Position numbers and translations under genes: made by a program
Shown here: positions 8,120 through 15,455 of the stretch, piece by piece
How the letters are laid out: every line of letters begins with the position of its first letter
How positions within the stretch are numbered: position 1 is the first letter of the stretch
The notes under the pieces: generated by a model
Told to the model about the DNA's origin: nothing
The model's database searches: none
What the model saw: only the letters and a program-made list of their open reading frames with translations
Assembly (NCBI GenBank): GCA_963765295.1
Contig: CAVXVO010000005.1
Coordinates: 1,364,001-1,428,000, forward strand
Length of the DNA stretch: 64,000 nucleotides
From: PALSA-612 sp963765295
GTDB taxonomy: Bacteria; Actinomycetota; Thermoleophilia; Gaiellales; Gaiellaceae
Direction: 5' to 3'

Positions 8120-8347
8120 TTAGTCGTCGCGCTCGCGGTCGCGCCGCTCGCCGTGCGACGTCGGCACGACGGGCTTCGGCTTCGCCGGCGAGACCGGCGG
8201 TGCCACGGGCGACGTGAGCGCGGCGAGGGGGCTCAGTCTCCCGACCTGCTCGCCGGAGCCGGTGGCCACGCCGAGCAGGACGACGTTCGCGACGACCGTC
8301 GCCACGACCGCGAGCGCCAGGACGAGCCCGGCTCTGAGCAGCGTCAT
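8120..8347 (-). CDS. 75-residue single-helix protein beside ferredoxin reductase
   Basis: One N-terminal helix (residues 5-27, AGLVLALAVVATVVANVVLL) is followed by a short linker, a Pro-rich stretch APPVSPAKPKPVVP and a charged C-terminus. It overlaps the ferredoxin reductase gene stop by 4 bp. It resembles the other small anchored proteins of the redox region in architecture but not in detectable sequence. Function unknown; membrane tether or accessory subunit inferred from position. Confidence 0.6.
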   Translation of the reverse strand: MTLLRAGLVLALAVVATVVANVVLLGVATGSGEQVGRLSPLAALTSPVAPPVSPAKPKPVVPTSHGERRDRERDD

Positions 8348-9483
8348 GCCGCGAGCTCCTTGCGCAGCGCCGCCGCTTCGCGCGGCCGGTTCGCGAGCAG
8401 CGCGGCGGCGAGCCGGCCGTCCTCGCCGAGATAGCGAACGCGGAAGGACGCCGTGTCGCCGTCCAGTTCGACGCGCGCCCAGCGGTCGCCGTGGCCCACG
8501 TACTGCAGTCTAAGACCGAGCTGGTCCGACCAGAAGAACGGCGGCTCGTCGTGCGGCTCGTCGCGACCCATGATGGCGGCCGCGACGGCTGCTCCCTGCC
8601 CGGCGGCGCTCGTCCAGTGCTCGATCCGGATGCGGCGTCCGAGGCATGGCCGGAAGGTGGAGGCGACGTCGCCGCAGGCGTAGACGCCCGGAAGCGACGT
8701 GCGCCCGCACCCGTCGGTCGGGATGCCGCCGGCACCGGAAGGCGTGCCGACGGGCGCGACCGGCTCGGCGCCGATGCCGAGAACGGCCGCGTCACAGCCG
8801 AGCTCGGTCCCGTCGGCAAGGAGGACGCCGCGCACGCGGTCGTCCGGGCCCCGGCGGAAGCCGGCGAGCGGCGCACCGAGGTGCAGGTCGATGCCGCGCT
8901 CCCGGTAGCGCTCGGCGATCAGGCGCCCCGCCTCCGGGCCGAGCACGCGCTCGAGCGGCACCTCACCCGCCTCGATCACGGACACGTCGACGCCGAGCGA
9001 CGACGCGGACGTCGCCACCTCACCGCCGATGAACCCGGCGCCGACGATCGCCAGGCGACGCCCCGGGCGCATTTCGCGCCGCAGGGCGACGGCGTCCGCA
9101 AGCGTGCGCAGAACATGGACGCCGCGCGGCAGGCCCGGAAGCGTCCGCGCCCGGGCGCCGGTGGCGATCACGAGGCTCGTCCAGGGCAGGATCCGCCCGC
9201 CGTCCGTGGTCGCGGTCCGGGCCCGGGCGTCGATCCTCGTGATGCGCGTGCCGGTCAGGAGCTCGATCTCCTGCTCGCTCCAGAACCCGTCCGGGCGGAG
9301 CGCGAGCGACTCGGGCGTCTTCGTCCCGGCGAGGAGCTCCTTCGAGAGCGCGGGGCGCTCGTACGGCGGGACGTGCTCTTCGCCGGCGAGGTGGATGCTG
9401 CCGTCGAAGCCCTGCGCACGCAGCGCCTCCGCGCAGCGGGCACCCGCGAGGCCGGCGCCGACGATCACGACGGAGCGGCGCAT
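8344..9483 (-). CDS. Ferredoxin reductase, rhodocoxin/BphA4-type flavoprotein
   Basis: 379 residues. FAD-binding VIVGAGLAGARCAE at the N-terminus, the PPYERPALSKELL motif typical of the rhodocoxin/putidaredoxin reductase group, a second Rossmann fold LAIVGAGFIGGEVATSA for NAD(P)H, and VYACGDVAST near the C-terminus, followed by the reductase C-terminal domain (IEHWTSAAGQG). It would pass electrons from NAD(P)H to the ferredoxin encoded 2 bp upstream. Normally such pairs serve P450 or dioxygenases; here the neighbour is a membrane diheme cytochrome, suggesting a different acceptor. Overlaps the next small gene by 4 bp. Confidence 0.92.
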   Translation of the reverse strand: MRRSVVIVGAGLAGARCAEALRAQGFDGSIHLAGEEHVPPYERPALSKELLAGTKTPESLALRPDGFWSEQEIELLTGTRITRIDARARTATTDGGRILPWTSLVIATGARARTLPGLPRGVHVLRTLADAVALRREMRPGRRLAIVGAGFIGGEVATSASSLGVDVSVIEAGEVPLERVLGPEAGRLIAERYRERGIDLHLGAPLAGFRRGPDDRVRGVLLADGTELGCDAAVLGIGAEPVAPVGTPSGAGGIPTDGCGRTSLPGVYACGDVASTFRPCLGRRIRIEHWTSAAGQGAAVAAAIMGRDEPHDEPPFFWSDQLGLRLQYVGHGDRWARVELDGDTASFRVRYLGEDGRLAAALLANRPREAAALRKELAA

Positions 9484-9485
9484 GA

Positions 9486-9698
9486 TCAGGCCGCCTGCTC
9501 TTCGATCTGCTCCTCGATCACGGTGATCGCGCCCATCGGGCAGGCGTCCGCGGCCGCGAGCACACGCGGATCGGTGCTCGTGACAACGGCGACGGCGATC
9601 CCGTTCTCGAGGTGGAACGCGTCGCCGGCCTCGTCCACGCAGGCGCCGAAGCCCGAGCAGAGCGAGCGGTCGATCTCGATGCGGTAGACGGTGGTCAT
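9486..9698 (-). CDS. 3Fe-4S-type ferredoxin
   Basis: 70 residues from ATG 9698. Cysteines at 14, 20 and 53 (SLCSGFGAC and DACPMGAI) with Phe where a fourth cluster Cys would be expected in the first motif, the pattern of the monocluster 3Fe-4S ferredoxins that serve actinobacterial P450s. C-terminal IEEQIEEQAA is an acidic tail. Sandwiched between the ferric-reductase-like gene (4-bp overlap) and the ferredoxin reductase gene, so it probably shuttles electrons between these two products. Confidence 0.9.
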   Translation of the reverse strand: MTTVYRIEIDRSLCSGFGACVDEAGDAFHLENGIAVAVVTSTDPRVLAAADACPMGAITVIEEQIEEQAA

Positions 9699-10252
9699 GC
9701 TGCTGTCCTCCTTTGCGGTTGCGGTGTGAGTGGCGGCGCGAGAGCGCGCCAGGCGGTCGCGGCCACGACGGAGCCGATCGCGCCGAGGTAGATCCCGAAC
9801 GCCCACGGCTGCGGCGTGTCGGTGCCGGCTGCGAGGCCGTGGACGGTCGCCGCGCCGAAGATCGCGTACGTCGCCCAGTGCAGGCGGCGCCAGTTCCTCG
9901 TGCCGATCCGGCGGCGGAGCGCGAACGAGGCGTAGACGACGAGCATCAGCTCGGCTGCGAGCACGCCGATCCCGACGGGCACCGGCCGGTAGGGCGACGC
10001 GCCGGGTACGAGCAGGGCCGCCGGCGTCAGGTGGATCGTGCTGTCGAGCAGAAGCGTCATGCCGTGCAGCCCGATCGCGCCGAGGCCGAGGAGGGCCAGG
10101 AACCGGTGCGTGTCCGTGATTGCTGCCGGCTTGAGCCCGCGGAACGGCCGCGACTTGAGCACGAGGCCGGCCAGCACCGACGCCGTCAGCAGGACGTAGG
10201 CGGTCAGGCCGCTCGCCCGCGCGAGGAGCCAGAACGTGGGATCGGACTTCAC
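9695..10252 (-). CDS. Ferric-reductase-like diheme membrane protein
   Basis: 185 residues. Histidines at 49 and 63 and at 125 and 138 repeat the 14/13 spacing of the two paralogues in this window; SPYRP and RRRIGTRNWRRLH are shared almost letter for letter with the copy at 1-832. About five to six membrane helices. Genes on both sides overlap it by 4 bp: a small coiled-coil protein upstream and the ferredoxin downstream. The operon therefore encodes NAD(P)H, then flavoprotein, then ferredoxin, then membrane diheme, a plausible route for electrons towards the periplasm. Physiological acceptor unknown. Confidence 0.85.
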   Translation of the reverse strand: MKSDPTFWLLARASGLTAYVLLTASVLAGLVLKSRPFRGLKPAAITDTHRFLALLGLGAIGLHGMTLLLDSTIHLTPAALLVPGASPYRPVPVGIGVLAAELMLVVYASFALRRRIGTRNWRRLHWATYAIFGAATVHGLAAGTDTPQPWAFGIYLGAIGSVVAATAWRALAPPLTPQPQRRTAA

Positions 10253-10650
10253 GACGTCCTCGTGACGACGAGCGGCGGCAGAGTGACGACGCGGACGCCT
10301 CCGCCCGACGGAGCCGCAGCAGGCGCGGCCTGCTGGACGGACGCGAGTTGCGCGGCCTGCGCGGCCGCAGCCTTCTGCGCAGCGACGATCTGGACCTGGC
10401 GGCGGGCAAGTGCCGCCTTGTACGCGGCGTAGCGCTTGCGGTAGTCGGCGTAGCGGTGGGCGACGACCTGCTGAACGAGGCCGGCGGTCCTGCGGAGCTT
10501 CTGCTCACGTTGCGCGAGCGCGACGAGCTGCGGATCCCGGCTCGCCGCCTTGGTCGTCGCCCACGGATGCGCGGCGATCACGGCCCAGGCGACGAAGAAC
10601 ACGAGCGTCGACGCAGCGAGCGCGTAGAGGCGGCCGTGGTGGCTAGTCAT
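10249..10650 (-). CDS. Single-helix protein with coiled-coil stalk
   Basis: 133 residues from ATG 10650. A hydrophobic helix spans about 10-30. Residues 40-105 are Ala/Gln/Arg-rich and predicted by eye to be an amphipathic coil, followed by a Gly/Pro turn and a beta-like end VRVVTLPPLVVTRTS. It overlaps the stop of the preceding small gene by 8 bp and the ferric-reductase-like start by 4 bp. The coil contains two Tyr pairs (RYADYRKRYAAY). No family recognised. A spacer or scaffold next to the membrane cytochrome is inferred from position. Confidence 0.6.
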   Translation of the reverse strand: MTSHHGRLYALAASTLVFFVAWAVIAAHPWATTKAASRDPQLVALAQREQKLRRTAGLVQQVVAHRYADYRKRYAAYKAALARRQVQIVAAQKAAAAQAAQLASVQQAAPAAAPSGGGVRVVTLPPLVVTRTS

Positions 10651-11062
10651 CTCCGCCTCCGCCCACACTGCCGCCGTCGCCGTGGTCGGAGCCTTCGGAC
10701 TCGTGCTCGCCCCCGGCTCGGTGCTTGTGGATCACGATCGGCGCGGGCCGGACGTAGACGACCCGCTGGGTGGCCGGCGGGGCCGGTGCGGCTGCGGGCG
10801 CGGCCGCCGCAGACGACGCGGCGGGCGCGGCGACGGGCGTCGACGGCACTCTCGGCACCGCCGGCGGCTTCTTCCGGAGCTCGGCGCGCAGCGAGGCCTC
10901 GAACCGGTCGAGCTGGGCCGTCCGCTTGGCGATCAGGCTCTTCGCGACCGGCTTGGCCGCGGCGGCCTGTCCGAGGTGAACCGTCTTCGTCAGCGCGACG
11001 GTGCCGACGACGGCGGCGAAGGCCAGCGAGAGCGCGACGATGAGCGTTTGTGTGCGAGGCAC
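10643..11062 (-). CDS. Single-helix Ala/Pro-rich protein with Gly/Asp/His tail
   Basis: 139 residues from GTG 11062, preceded by an AAGGAGG ribosome-binding site. One helix at about 5-27, a Lys/Arg-rich amphipathic segment to residue 68, a long Ala/Pro stretch, then VVYVRPAPIVIHKHR and a His/Glu/Asp/Gly tail (GGEHESEGSDHGDGG). The tail could bind metal, but this is composition only. First gene of the ferredoxin/ferric-reductase-like operon, 45 bp downstream of the second copy of the shared element. No family recognised. Confidence 0.6.
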   Translation of the reverse strand: MPRTQTLIVALSLAFAAVVGTVALTKTVHLGQAAAAKPVAKSLIAKRTAQLDRFEASLRAELRKKPPAVPRVPSTPVAAPAASSAAAAPAAAPAPPATQRVVYVRPAPIVIHKHRAGGEHESEGSDHGDGGSVGGGGDD

Positions 11063-11107
11063 CTTGCCCTCCTTGTGGGACTGCGGTCGTCCCGAAGGTA
11101 GGCGGCG

Positions 11108-11130
11108 CCCGGTTAAGCGCGGGCCAGGCG
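11108..11130 (-). promoter_or_regulatory. Shared redox-operon element, copy 2
   Basis: Coding-strand core TGGCCCG-N2-CTTAACC, matching 8054-8076 at 19 of 23 positions. A second TAACCC lies about 22 bp further upstream, near the kinase stop, so a direct-repeat operator of the OmpR type is conceivable. The kinase/response regulator genes immediately upstream are the natural candidates to act here. Confidence 0.55.
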
Positions 11131-11134
11131 AGGG

Positions 11135-12529
11135 TTAGGGTTCGGGCGAGGTTGCCCGCCGGAGCCGGAGCGCCGCGTCGAGCCCGCCTCCCGGTGCGTC
11201 CTCGAGCTCGATCGTCCCGCCGTCGGCAGTCACGAGTCGGTGCACGATGGCGAGGCCGAGCCCGGTGCCGCCGCCCGGCGGCCCGGCGCGCCAGAAGCGG
11301 TCGAAGGCGCGCGCTCGCTGCTCGGGCGTCATGCCCGGCCCCTGGTCGACCACGTGGAGCTCGACCCGCGACCCGTCCTCGCTCGCCGCGACCGTGACCA
11401 CGCCGCCCTCGGGCGACACGGCGATCGCGTTCGAGATCAGGTTGTCGAGCACCTGCTCGAGCGCGCCGGGCGTGGCGAGGGCGCCGAGGCTCGCCGGAAC
11501 GCTTGCCTCGAGCCGGACCCCCCGCGCCTCCGCGTGTGGAGCCCAGTGCCCGACACGGCCGTCGACGACGGCGGACACGTCGACCGGCTCGACGGCGGGA
11601 ACGGCGGCGTCTGCGCGGGCGAGCGCGAGCAGGCCGCCGACGAGCCGTGCCAGCCGCTCGACCTCGGCGAGCGCGGCATCGAGGTCGCTCGCGCCTGCGG
11701 GGTTCACGTCCCGCTCCAGGTTCTCGAGCCGTAGGCGGAGCGCCGCGAGCGGCGTCCGCAGCTGATGCGACGCGTCGGCGACGAACGCCTGCTGCGAGTC
11801 GAGAAGCGCGTCGAGCCGCGCCACGGTCTCGTTGAAGCGGGCGGCGAGCGCTCGGATCTCGGGCGGCCCGCTCTCCGGCGCACGCACGGTCAGGTCGCCC
11901 TCTCCCACCTCGGCCGCCGCCTGCTCGAGCGCGGAGAGCGGCCGGGTCAGCGTCCGCGCGAAGCGGAGCCCGATCAGCGTCGCGGCGGCGAGCACGACGC
12001 CGCCGATCGCCGCCAGCAGCAGCCAGTACCGCGTCACACGGGCGTCGAGCGCGGAGGTCGGATAGGTGATCCGCAACGCGCCCAGCTTGTTTCCACCGGA
12101 CGAGGTGATCGGGACGGCCACGTAGATCAGATCCGTGCCGAGCGTGTTCGAGTGACGCGTCCCGGTCGCGATCCTCGGCGGGCTACCGAGCGCGGCCGCG
12201 AATTCCGGCCTCGATGCGAAGCTGCGTCCGATCGGCGACCCCTTGGCCGTGTCGAGGATCGAGCTGCCCCGGCTGTCGACGACGACCGTTCTCCCGCCGG
12301 GCGAGCGGGCGTACCTCTGCGCCACGCGCAGGAGCTGACCGGACGGTGTCCTCTGGCCGCGTTCGAGAGGGTCCTCGGCGAACGTGGCCATCACGAGGGC
12401 GTCGGTCTTGATCCCGTTCGTCAGGTCGCGCTGCTCGCTGCGCCCGTACTGGATCCCGAGTGGGATCTCGAGCGCCGCGAGCACGACGATCGTCAACGTG
12501 ACGTAGCTGGCCAGCAGCCGCCGGCGCAT
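11135..12529 (-). CDS. Two-component sensor histidine kinase
   Basis: 464 residues. Transmembrane helices at about 7-28 and 167-190 bracket a periplasmic domain; HAMP follows (RTLTRPLSALEQAA), then HisKA with FVADASHQLRTP and phosphoacceptor His255, and a HATPase domain with DNLISNAIAVS, DQGPGMT and GGGTGLGLAIV. Belongs to the same broad class as the kinase at 1264-2688 but with a different sensor. The regulator gene lies 9 bp upstream, and the kinase stop lies just beyond the shared element that precedes the ferredoxin/cytochrome operon, which may be its target. Confidence 0.93.
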   Translation of the reverse strand: MRRRLLASYVTLTIVVLAALEIPLGIQYGRSEQRDLTNGIKTDALVMATFAEDPLERGQRTPSGQLLRVAQRYARSPGGRTVVVDSRGSSILDTAKGSPIGRSFASRPEFAAALGSPPRIATGTRHSNTLGTDLIYVAVPITSSGGNKLGALRITYPTSALDARVTRYWLLLAAIGGVVLAAATLIGLRFARTLTRPLSALEQAAAEVGEGDLTVRAPESGPPEIRALAARFNETVARLDALLDSQQAFVADASHQLRTPLAALRLRLENLERDVNPAGASDLDAALAEVERLARLVGGLLALARADAAVPAVEPVDVSAVVDGRVGHWAPHAEARGVRLEASVPASLGALATPGALEQVLDNLISNAIAVSPEGGVVTVAASEDGSRVELHVVDQGPGMTPEQRARAFDRFWRAGPPGGGTGLGLAIVHRLVTADGGTIELEDAPGGGLDAALRLRRATSPEP

Positions 12530-12538
12530 CGCAACCGG

Positions 12539-13201
12539 CTAGCCGCCGTCGGGCACGTGCAGGCGGAGCCCGACGCCGCGGACCGTCTCGATCCACGCCG
12601 GGTCGCCGAGCTTCTTGCGCAGGCCGGCGACGTGGACGTCGATCGTCTTCGCGCTCCCGTACCAGGTCGTCTGCCACACCTCCTGCAGGATCTCCGAGCG
12701 CGAGACGACCGTGCCGGGTTCGCGGGCGAGGAGCGCCAGCAGGTCGAACTCCTTCGGCGTCAGGTCGAGTTCGCGGCCTTCCACGCGGGCGCGGCGGCCG
12801 CGTACGTCGAGCTCGAGCGAGCCGATGTGCGCGCTGCGCGGCGTCGGCCGCTCCTGCGTCCGGCGCGTGACGGCCCGGATGCGCGCGAGCAGCTCGCGGA
12901 ACCCGAACGGCTTGACGATGTAGTCGTCGGCACCGAGCTCGAGACCGACGACGCGGTCGATCTCCTCGCTCTTCGCGGTGACGATGATGATCGGCACGCC
13001 GGAGCGGCTGCGCAGCTCGCGTGCGACGCTGAATCCGTCCGTGTCGGGCAGGCCCACGTCGAGCAGCACGAGATCCGGCTCGGACGCCTCGAGCGCCTCC
13101 TTCCCGGTCGCGACGCGTTCCACCTCGAAGCCTTCGCGTCGCAGGCCCTCGGCAAGCGGCGCCGCGATCGCGTCCTCGTCCTCGACGATGAGGAGCTTCA
13201 C
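12539..13201 (-). CDS. OmpR-family response regulator
   Basis: 220 residues from GTG 13201 (M/V-KLLIVEDED), preceded by a GAGG; in-frame ATG 13228 would add nine residues and is less usual for the family. Receiver phospho-acceptor Asp48 in LVLLDVGLPDTDGF, Lys in IVKPFGF, and a C-terminal winged helix with LTPKEFDLLALLA and KTIDVHVAGLRKKLG. Partner of the kinase 9 bp downstream. Confidence 0.93.
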   Translation of the reverse strand: MKLLIVEDEDAIAAPLAEGLRREGFEVERVATGKEALEASEPDLVLLDVGLPDTDGFSVARELRSRSGVPIIIVTAKSEEIDRVVGLELGADDYIVKPFGFRELLARIRAVTRRTQERPTPRSAHIGSLELDVRGRRARVEGRELDLTPKEFDLLALLAREPGTVVSRSEILQEVWQTTWYGSAKTIDVHVAGLRKKLGDPAWIETVRGVGLRLHVPDGG

Positions 13202-13267
13202 GCCTCGAGCGTAGGCCAGCCTATCCATCGCTGAATCGGGAGAAGGCCGCACCGGCGCTCAGTGTTT

Positions 13268-13285
13268 GGCCCGTTCGAACGGGCC
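13268..13285. repeat. Perfect 18-bp palindrome
   Basis: GGCCCGTTCGAACGGGCC is fully self-complementary and lies 66 bp upstream of the response regulator start. It may be an operator or part of the double-hairpin transcription stop for the genes upstream; the sequence does not decide between these. Confidence 0.5.
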
Positions 13286-13293
13286 TGGTCGCA

Positions 13294-13342
13294 CAGACGC
13301 GCCCTCGCCGGGTGCCTTGCGGCCCGGCGAGGGCGCGGTCTG
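13294..13342 (-). terminator. Long stem-loop downstream of Arg-rich micro-ORF
   Basis: Arms 13294-13312 and 13323-13342 pair over 19 bp with a single bulged base around a 10-nt loop. It starts 18 bp after the stop of the 19-codon ORF. There is no clear U-tract, so termination is inferred from stem length and position. Confidence 0.65.
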
Positions 13343-13359
13343 TCCTTCTCTCTGGCCCG

Positions 13360-13419
13360 TTAGCGGCGCCTGGCGGTACGGCGCGAGGTGCGGCGGGCGA
13401 CTCTGCGTACGGCGAACAT
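13360..13419 (-). CDS. 19-residue Arg-rich micro-ORF
   Basis: ATG 13419 has a perfect AGGAGG 10 nt upstream and reads to TAA at 13360. The peptide is MFAVRRVARRTSRRTARRR, with ten Arg among 19 residues. A strong stem-loop follows 18 bp downstream, so the unit looks like a complete tiny gene. Such short basic peptides can be ribosomal or nucleic-acid-binding, for example the small actinobacterial ribosomal proteins, but no match to a named one was recognised. It could also be a leader peptide; the Arg codons are CGC-rich rather than rare. Confidence 0.5.
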   Translation of the reverse strand: MFAVRRVARRTSRRTARRR

Positions 13420-13463
13420 CCGGATCGTTCCTCCTGCTTCGTGGTTGGCTCGGGTACGGGCGC

Positions 13464-14012
13464 CTAGCTTGCGACCGGCTGTCCCGTCGCCAACGCCTCC
13501 TGCTCGGCCGCCTCCTGCGCGGTCATCAGGCCGATTGCGACGAGGTCGAACGGGCTGATGAAGCCGTCGGCGATGCGGAAGCCGTTCGCGCGCGCGATCG
13601 CGTCGCGAAGCGGAACCGCCCAGTGGTGCTCGATCAGTACGAGTGCCGCCGCCGAGTCGTTCGGGATCTCCTCGATGACGTCCCAGGCCTCGTCCTCGTT
13701 GAAGACGTGCACGCCGTCCTCCGCTGCAGCCTCCGCGCCGGCGACTGCGCCGAGCTCGGCGCCTTCCTCACCGTCGATGCCGAGGCCGACGAGCGCGCCG
13801 ACCTTGCTCCCGAGCTCGACTGCCTCTGCCTGGGTCAGGTTGCTGAGGTGGGCGACCTCGATGTTGCCGTCAGCGTCCTTGTGGACCGCGAGCGCGTCGA
13901 TCACGCGCACCATGTCGCTGTCCCGCAGCTTCTCGAGCTCCGCGATGATCTCGCCGTGGAACTCCGGCTGCGCGAAGCCCAGGACGATGAGCTGAACCGG
14001 TCCGATTGCCAT
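13464..14012 (-). CDS. DUF6325/DUF1269-like protein
   Basis: 182 residues from ATG 14012. Begins MAIGPVQLIVLGF and contains an LRDSDMVRVIDALAVHKD segment, a Gly-rich middle (VGALVGLGIDGEEG) and ends in helices around AEQEALATGQ. The pattern matches the small actinobacterial proteins annotated DUF1269/DUF6325, in which an N-terminal ferredoxin-like fold is followed by a Gly-rich helix and a second similar segment. Molecular role unknown. Soluble, acidic; no membrane segment. Confidence 0.75.
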   Translation of the reverse strand: MAIGPVQLIVLGFAQPEFHGEIIAELEKLRDSDMVRVIDALAVHKDADGNIEVAHLSNLTQAEAVELGSKVGALVGLGIDGEEGAELGAVAGAEAAAEDGVHVFNEDEAWDVIEEIPNDSAAALVLIEHHWAVPLRDAIARANGFRIADGFISPFDLVAIGLMTAQEAAEQEALATGQPVAS

Positions 14013-14125
14013 GCTCTCTCCTTCGGTCTCGTTGTTTCCCGGCCGTTTGCTCGACGATCGCTCAGCACGGGCCGCGCGGCATCGTCCGAAGTGGATGAGC
14101 CGAAGCGAGCGGCCCGAACGGCCTG

Positions 14126-15124
14126 CTAGGGATCGTAGACGACGACGGTGCCGGCCATGTAGTCCTGCAGCGCGCGACGGCGATCGTCGAAGAGCACGGG
14201 GACGAACCCGGCGAAGCACGGGATGATCGCGAGCGCCAGCCCGACGAGCCGCACGAAGGAACGCCAGACGGAGGGAGCCTCCTCCCCGCGCACGACCCGC
14301 AGGCGGAAGAGCCGCATGCCCGGTGTCTGTCCGGCCGTGCTCCAGAAGAGGACGAAGTACACGACCAGCACGAGCGACCAGCCCACGCCGGCAATCGTCC
14401 CGACGAGCCACTGGGGCCGGAGCGTGCCGATCATCGAGGCGACGAGACCGACCATCGCGCCGGTCAGCAGGAAGACGAGATGGGCGAGCAGCACGTCGAT
14501 CACGAGCGCGATGCCGCGCGTGGCGAGGCCTCCGTAGCGGCCGGGCTCCTGCCCTCGGCGGACGGCCAGCGAGTCGTCCGTCCGCTGCGCACGCTGCCGG
14601 ACAGCCGCCGCGATCTCGCCGCCGAAGGAGGTCGTCTGCTGCATGAGCGCGGCGCGCACCTCCGGGCTCGAGAGCACGTTCTTGAGGGCTCCACGGAACG
14701 CCTCGCTCTGCACGACGCGATCCGCGAGCTCCTTCGTCTGCGGGCTCTCGAGGGCTTTCGTCAGCGCCCGCTCGAGCGGCGGGAACAGCTTCTTGGCCAG
14801 CTCGTCGAGCTGGCCCTCGTCGAAGGACGGGCCGGGCTCGCCGGCCTGCGCCTCGAGCGCCTCCGCGACGACGCGCTCGACGACGCGGTTCTCGACGATC
14901 GACCGCCCCACGGCCTCCGGGAGCGGCCCGGCCATGACGCCGTCGATCGCGCGCTCGGCCTCGTCCGTCAGCGCGTCGCGCCCCTGGCGCGCGACCGCCC
15001 GCGCCGGCCGCAGCGCGAAGCGCCCCGTCACGGCGCCCGCCTTGCCGAGAATGCCGCCGAGGCGGCCGGGGTCGTCCTCGTGCTCGTCGGACGGGCTGTC
15101 GGTGTCCAGGGGTTCGTCGCTCAT
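14126..15124 (-). CDS. RDD-domain membrane protein
   Basis: 332 residues from ATG 15124 (MSDEPLDTDSPSDEHEDD), an acidic disordered N-terminus. Residues 30-205 are predominantly helical and charged. The C-terminal 125 residues form an RDD domain: GGLATRGIALVIDVLLAH with the Arg/Asp, helices, STAGQTPGMRLFRLRVV and the final DDRRRALQDYMAGTVVV. RDD proteins are membrane proteins, some acting as ion antiporters; this one is unassigned. Upstream in-frame starts overlap the divergent gene and are rejected. Confidence 0.83.
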   Translation of the reverse strand: MSDEPLDTDSPSDEHEDDPGRLGGILGKAGAVTGRFALRPARAVARQGRDALTDEAERAIDGVMAGPLPEAVGRSIVENRVVERVVAEALEAQAGEPGPSFDEGQLDELAKKLFPPLERALTKALESPQTKELADRVVQSEAFRGALKNVLSSPEVRAALMQQTTSFGGEIAAAVRQRAQRTDDSLAVRRGQEPGRYGGLATRGIALVIDVLLAHLVFLLTGAMVGLVASMIGTLRPQWLVGTIAGVGWSLVLVVYFVLFWSTAGQTPGMRLFRLRVVRGEEAPSVWRSFVRLVGLALAIIPCFAGFVPVLFDDRRRALQDYMAGTVVVYDP

Positions 15125-15182
15125 CGCCGCATCGTTCTCATCGGATGATGCACGTGCTCGTGTCCTGCACGAGCATGGATGC

Positions 15183-15455
15183 ATGACCGCTCGCCAGGAG
15201 TTCAGCGAAGCGGAGGCCCGGCAGTACGGGGAGGAGATCGGCATCGACTGGCCGACGTCCCCCTTCGACGTCGATCAGTTCCGCCGTGGGATGAACGTCG
15301 AGCTCGAGCACGGAGCCCGCGACCTCCGCACGAACGTCACCGACGACGACGCGCACGTCACCGCCAAGATCGCGCTCGCCCACCTGCACGAGTTCCCGGA
15401 CTACTACACCCGGCTCGAGCAGATGGAAGAGGCGGCGCGGCGGCACTGGAGCTAG
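15183..15455 (+). CDS. DUF5661-like protein
   Basis: 90 residues from ATG 15183. Contains IGIDWPTSPFDVDQFRRG, NVELEHGARDLRTNVTDDD and KIALAHLHEFPDYYTRLEQME, which is the recognisable core of the DUF5661 family of small soluble proteins common in environmental bacteria. Function unknown. Divergent from the RDD gene with 58 bp between starts and overlapping the convergent P-type ATPase stop by 4 bp. Confidence 0.8.
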   Translation: MTARQEFSEAEARQYGEEIGIDWPTSPFDVDQFRRGMNVELEHGARDLRTNVTDDDAHVTAKIALAHLHEFPDYYTRLEQMEEAARRHWS

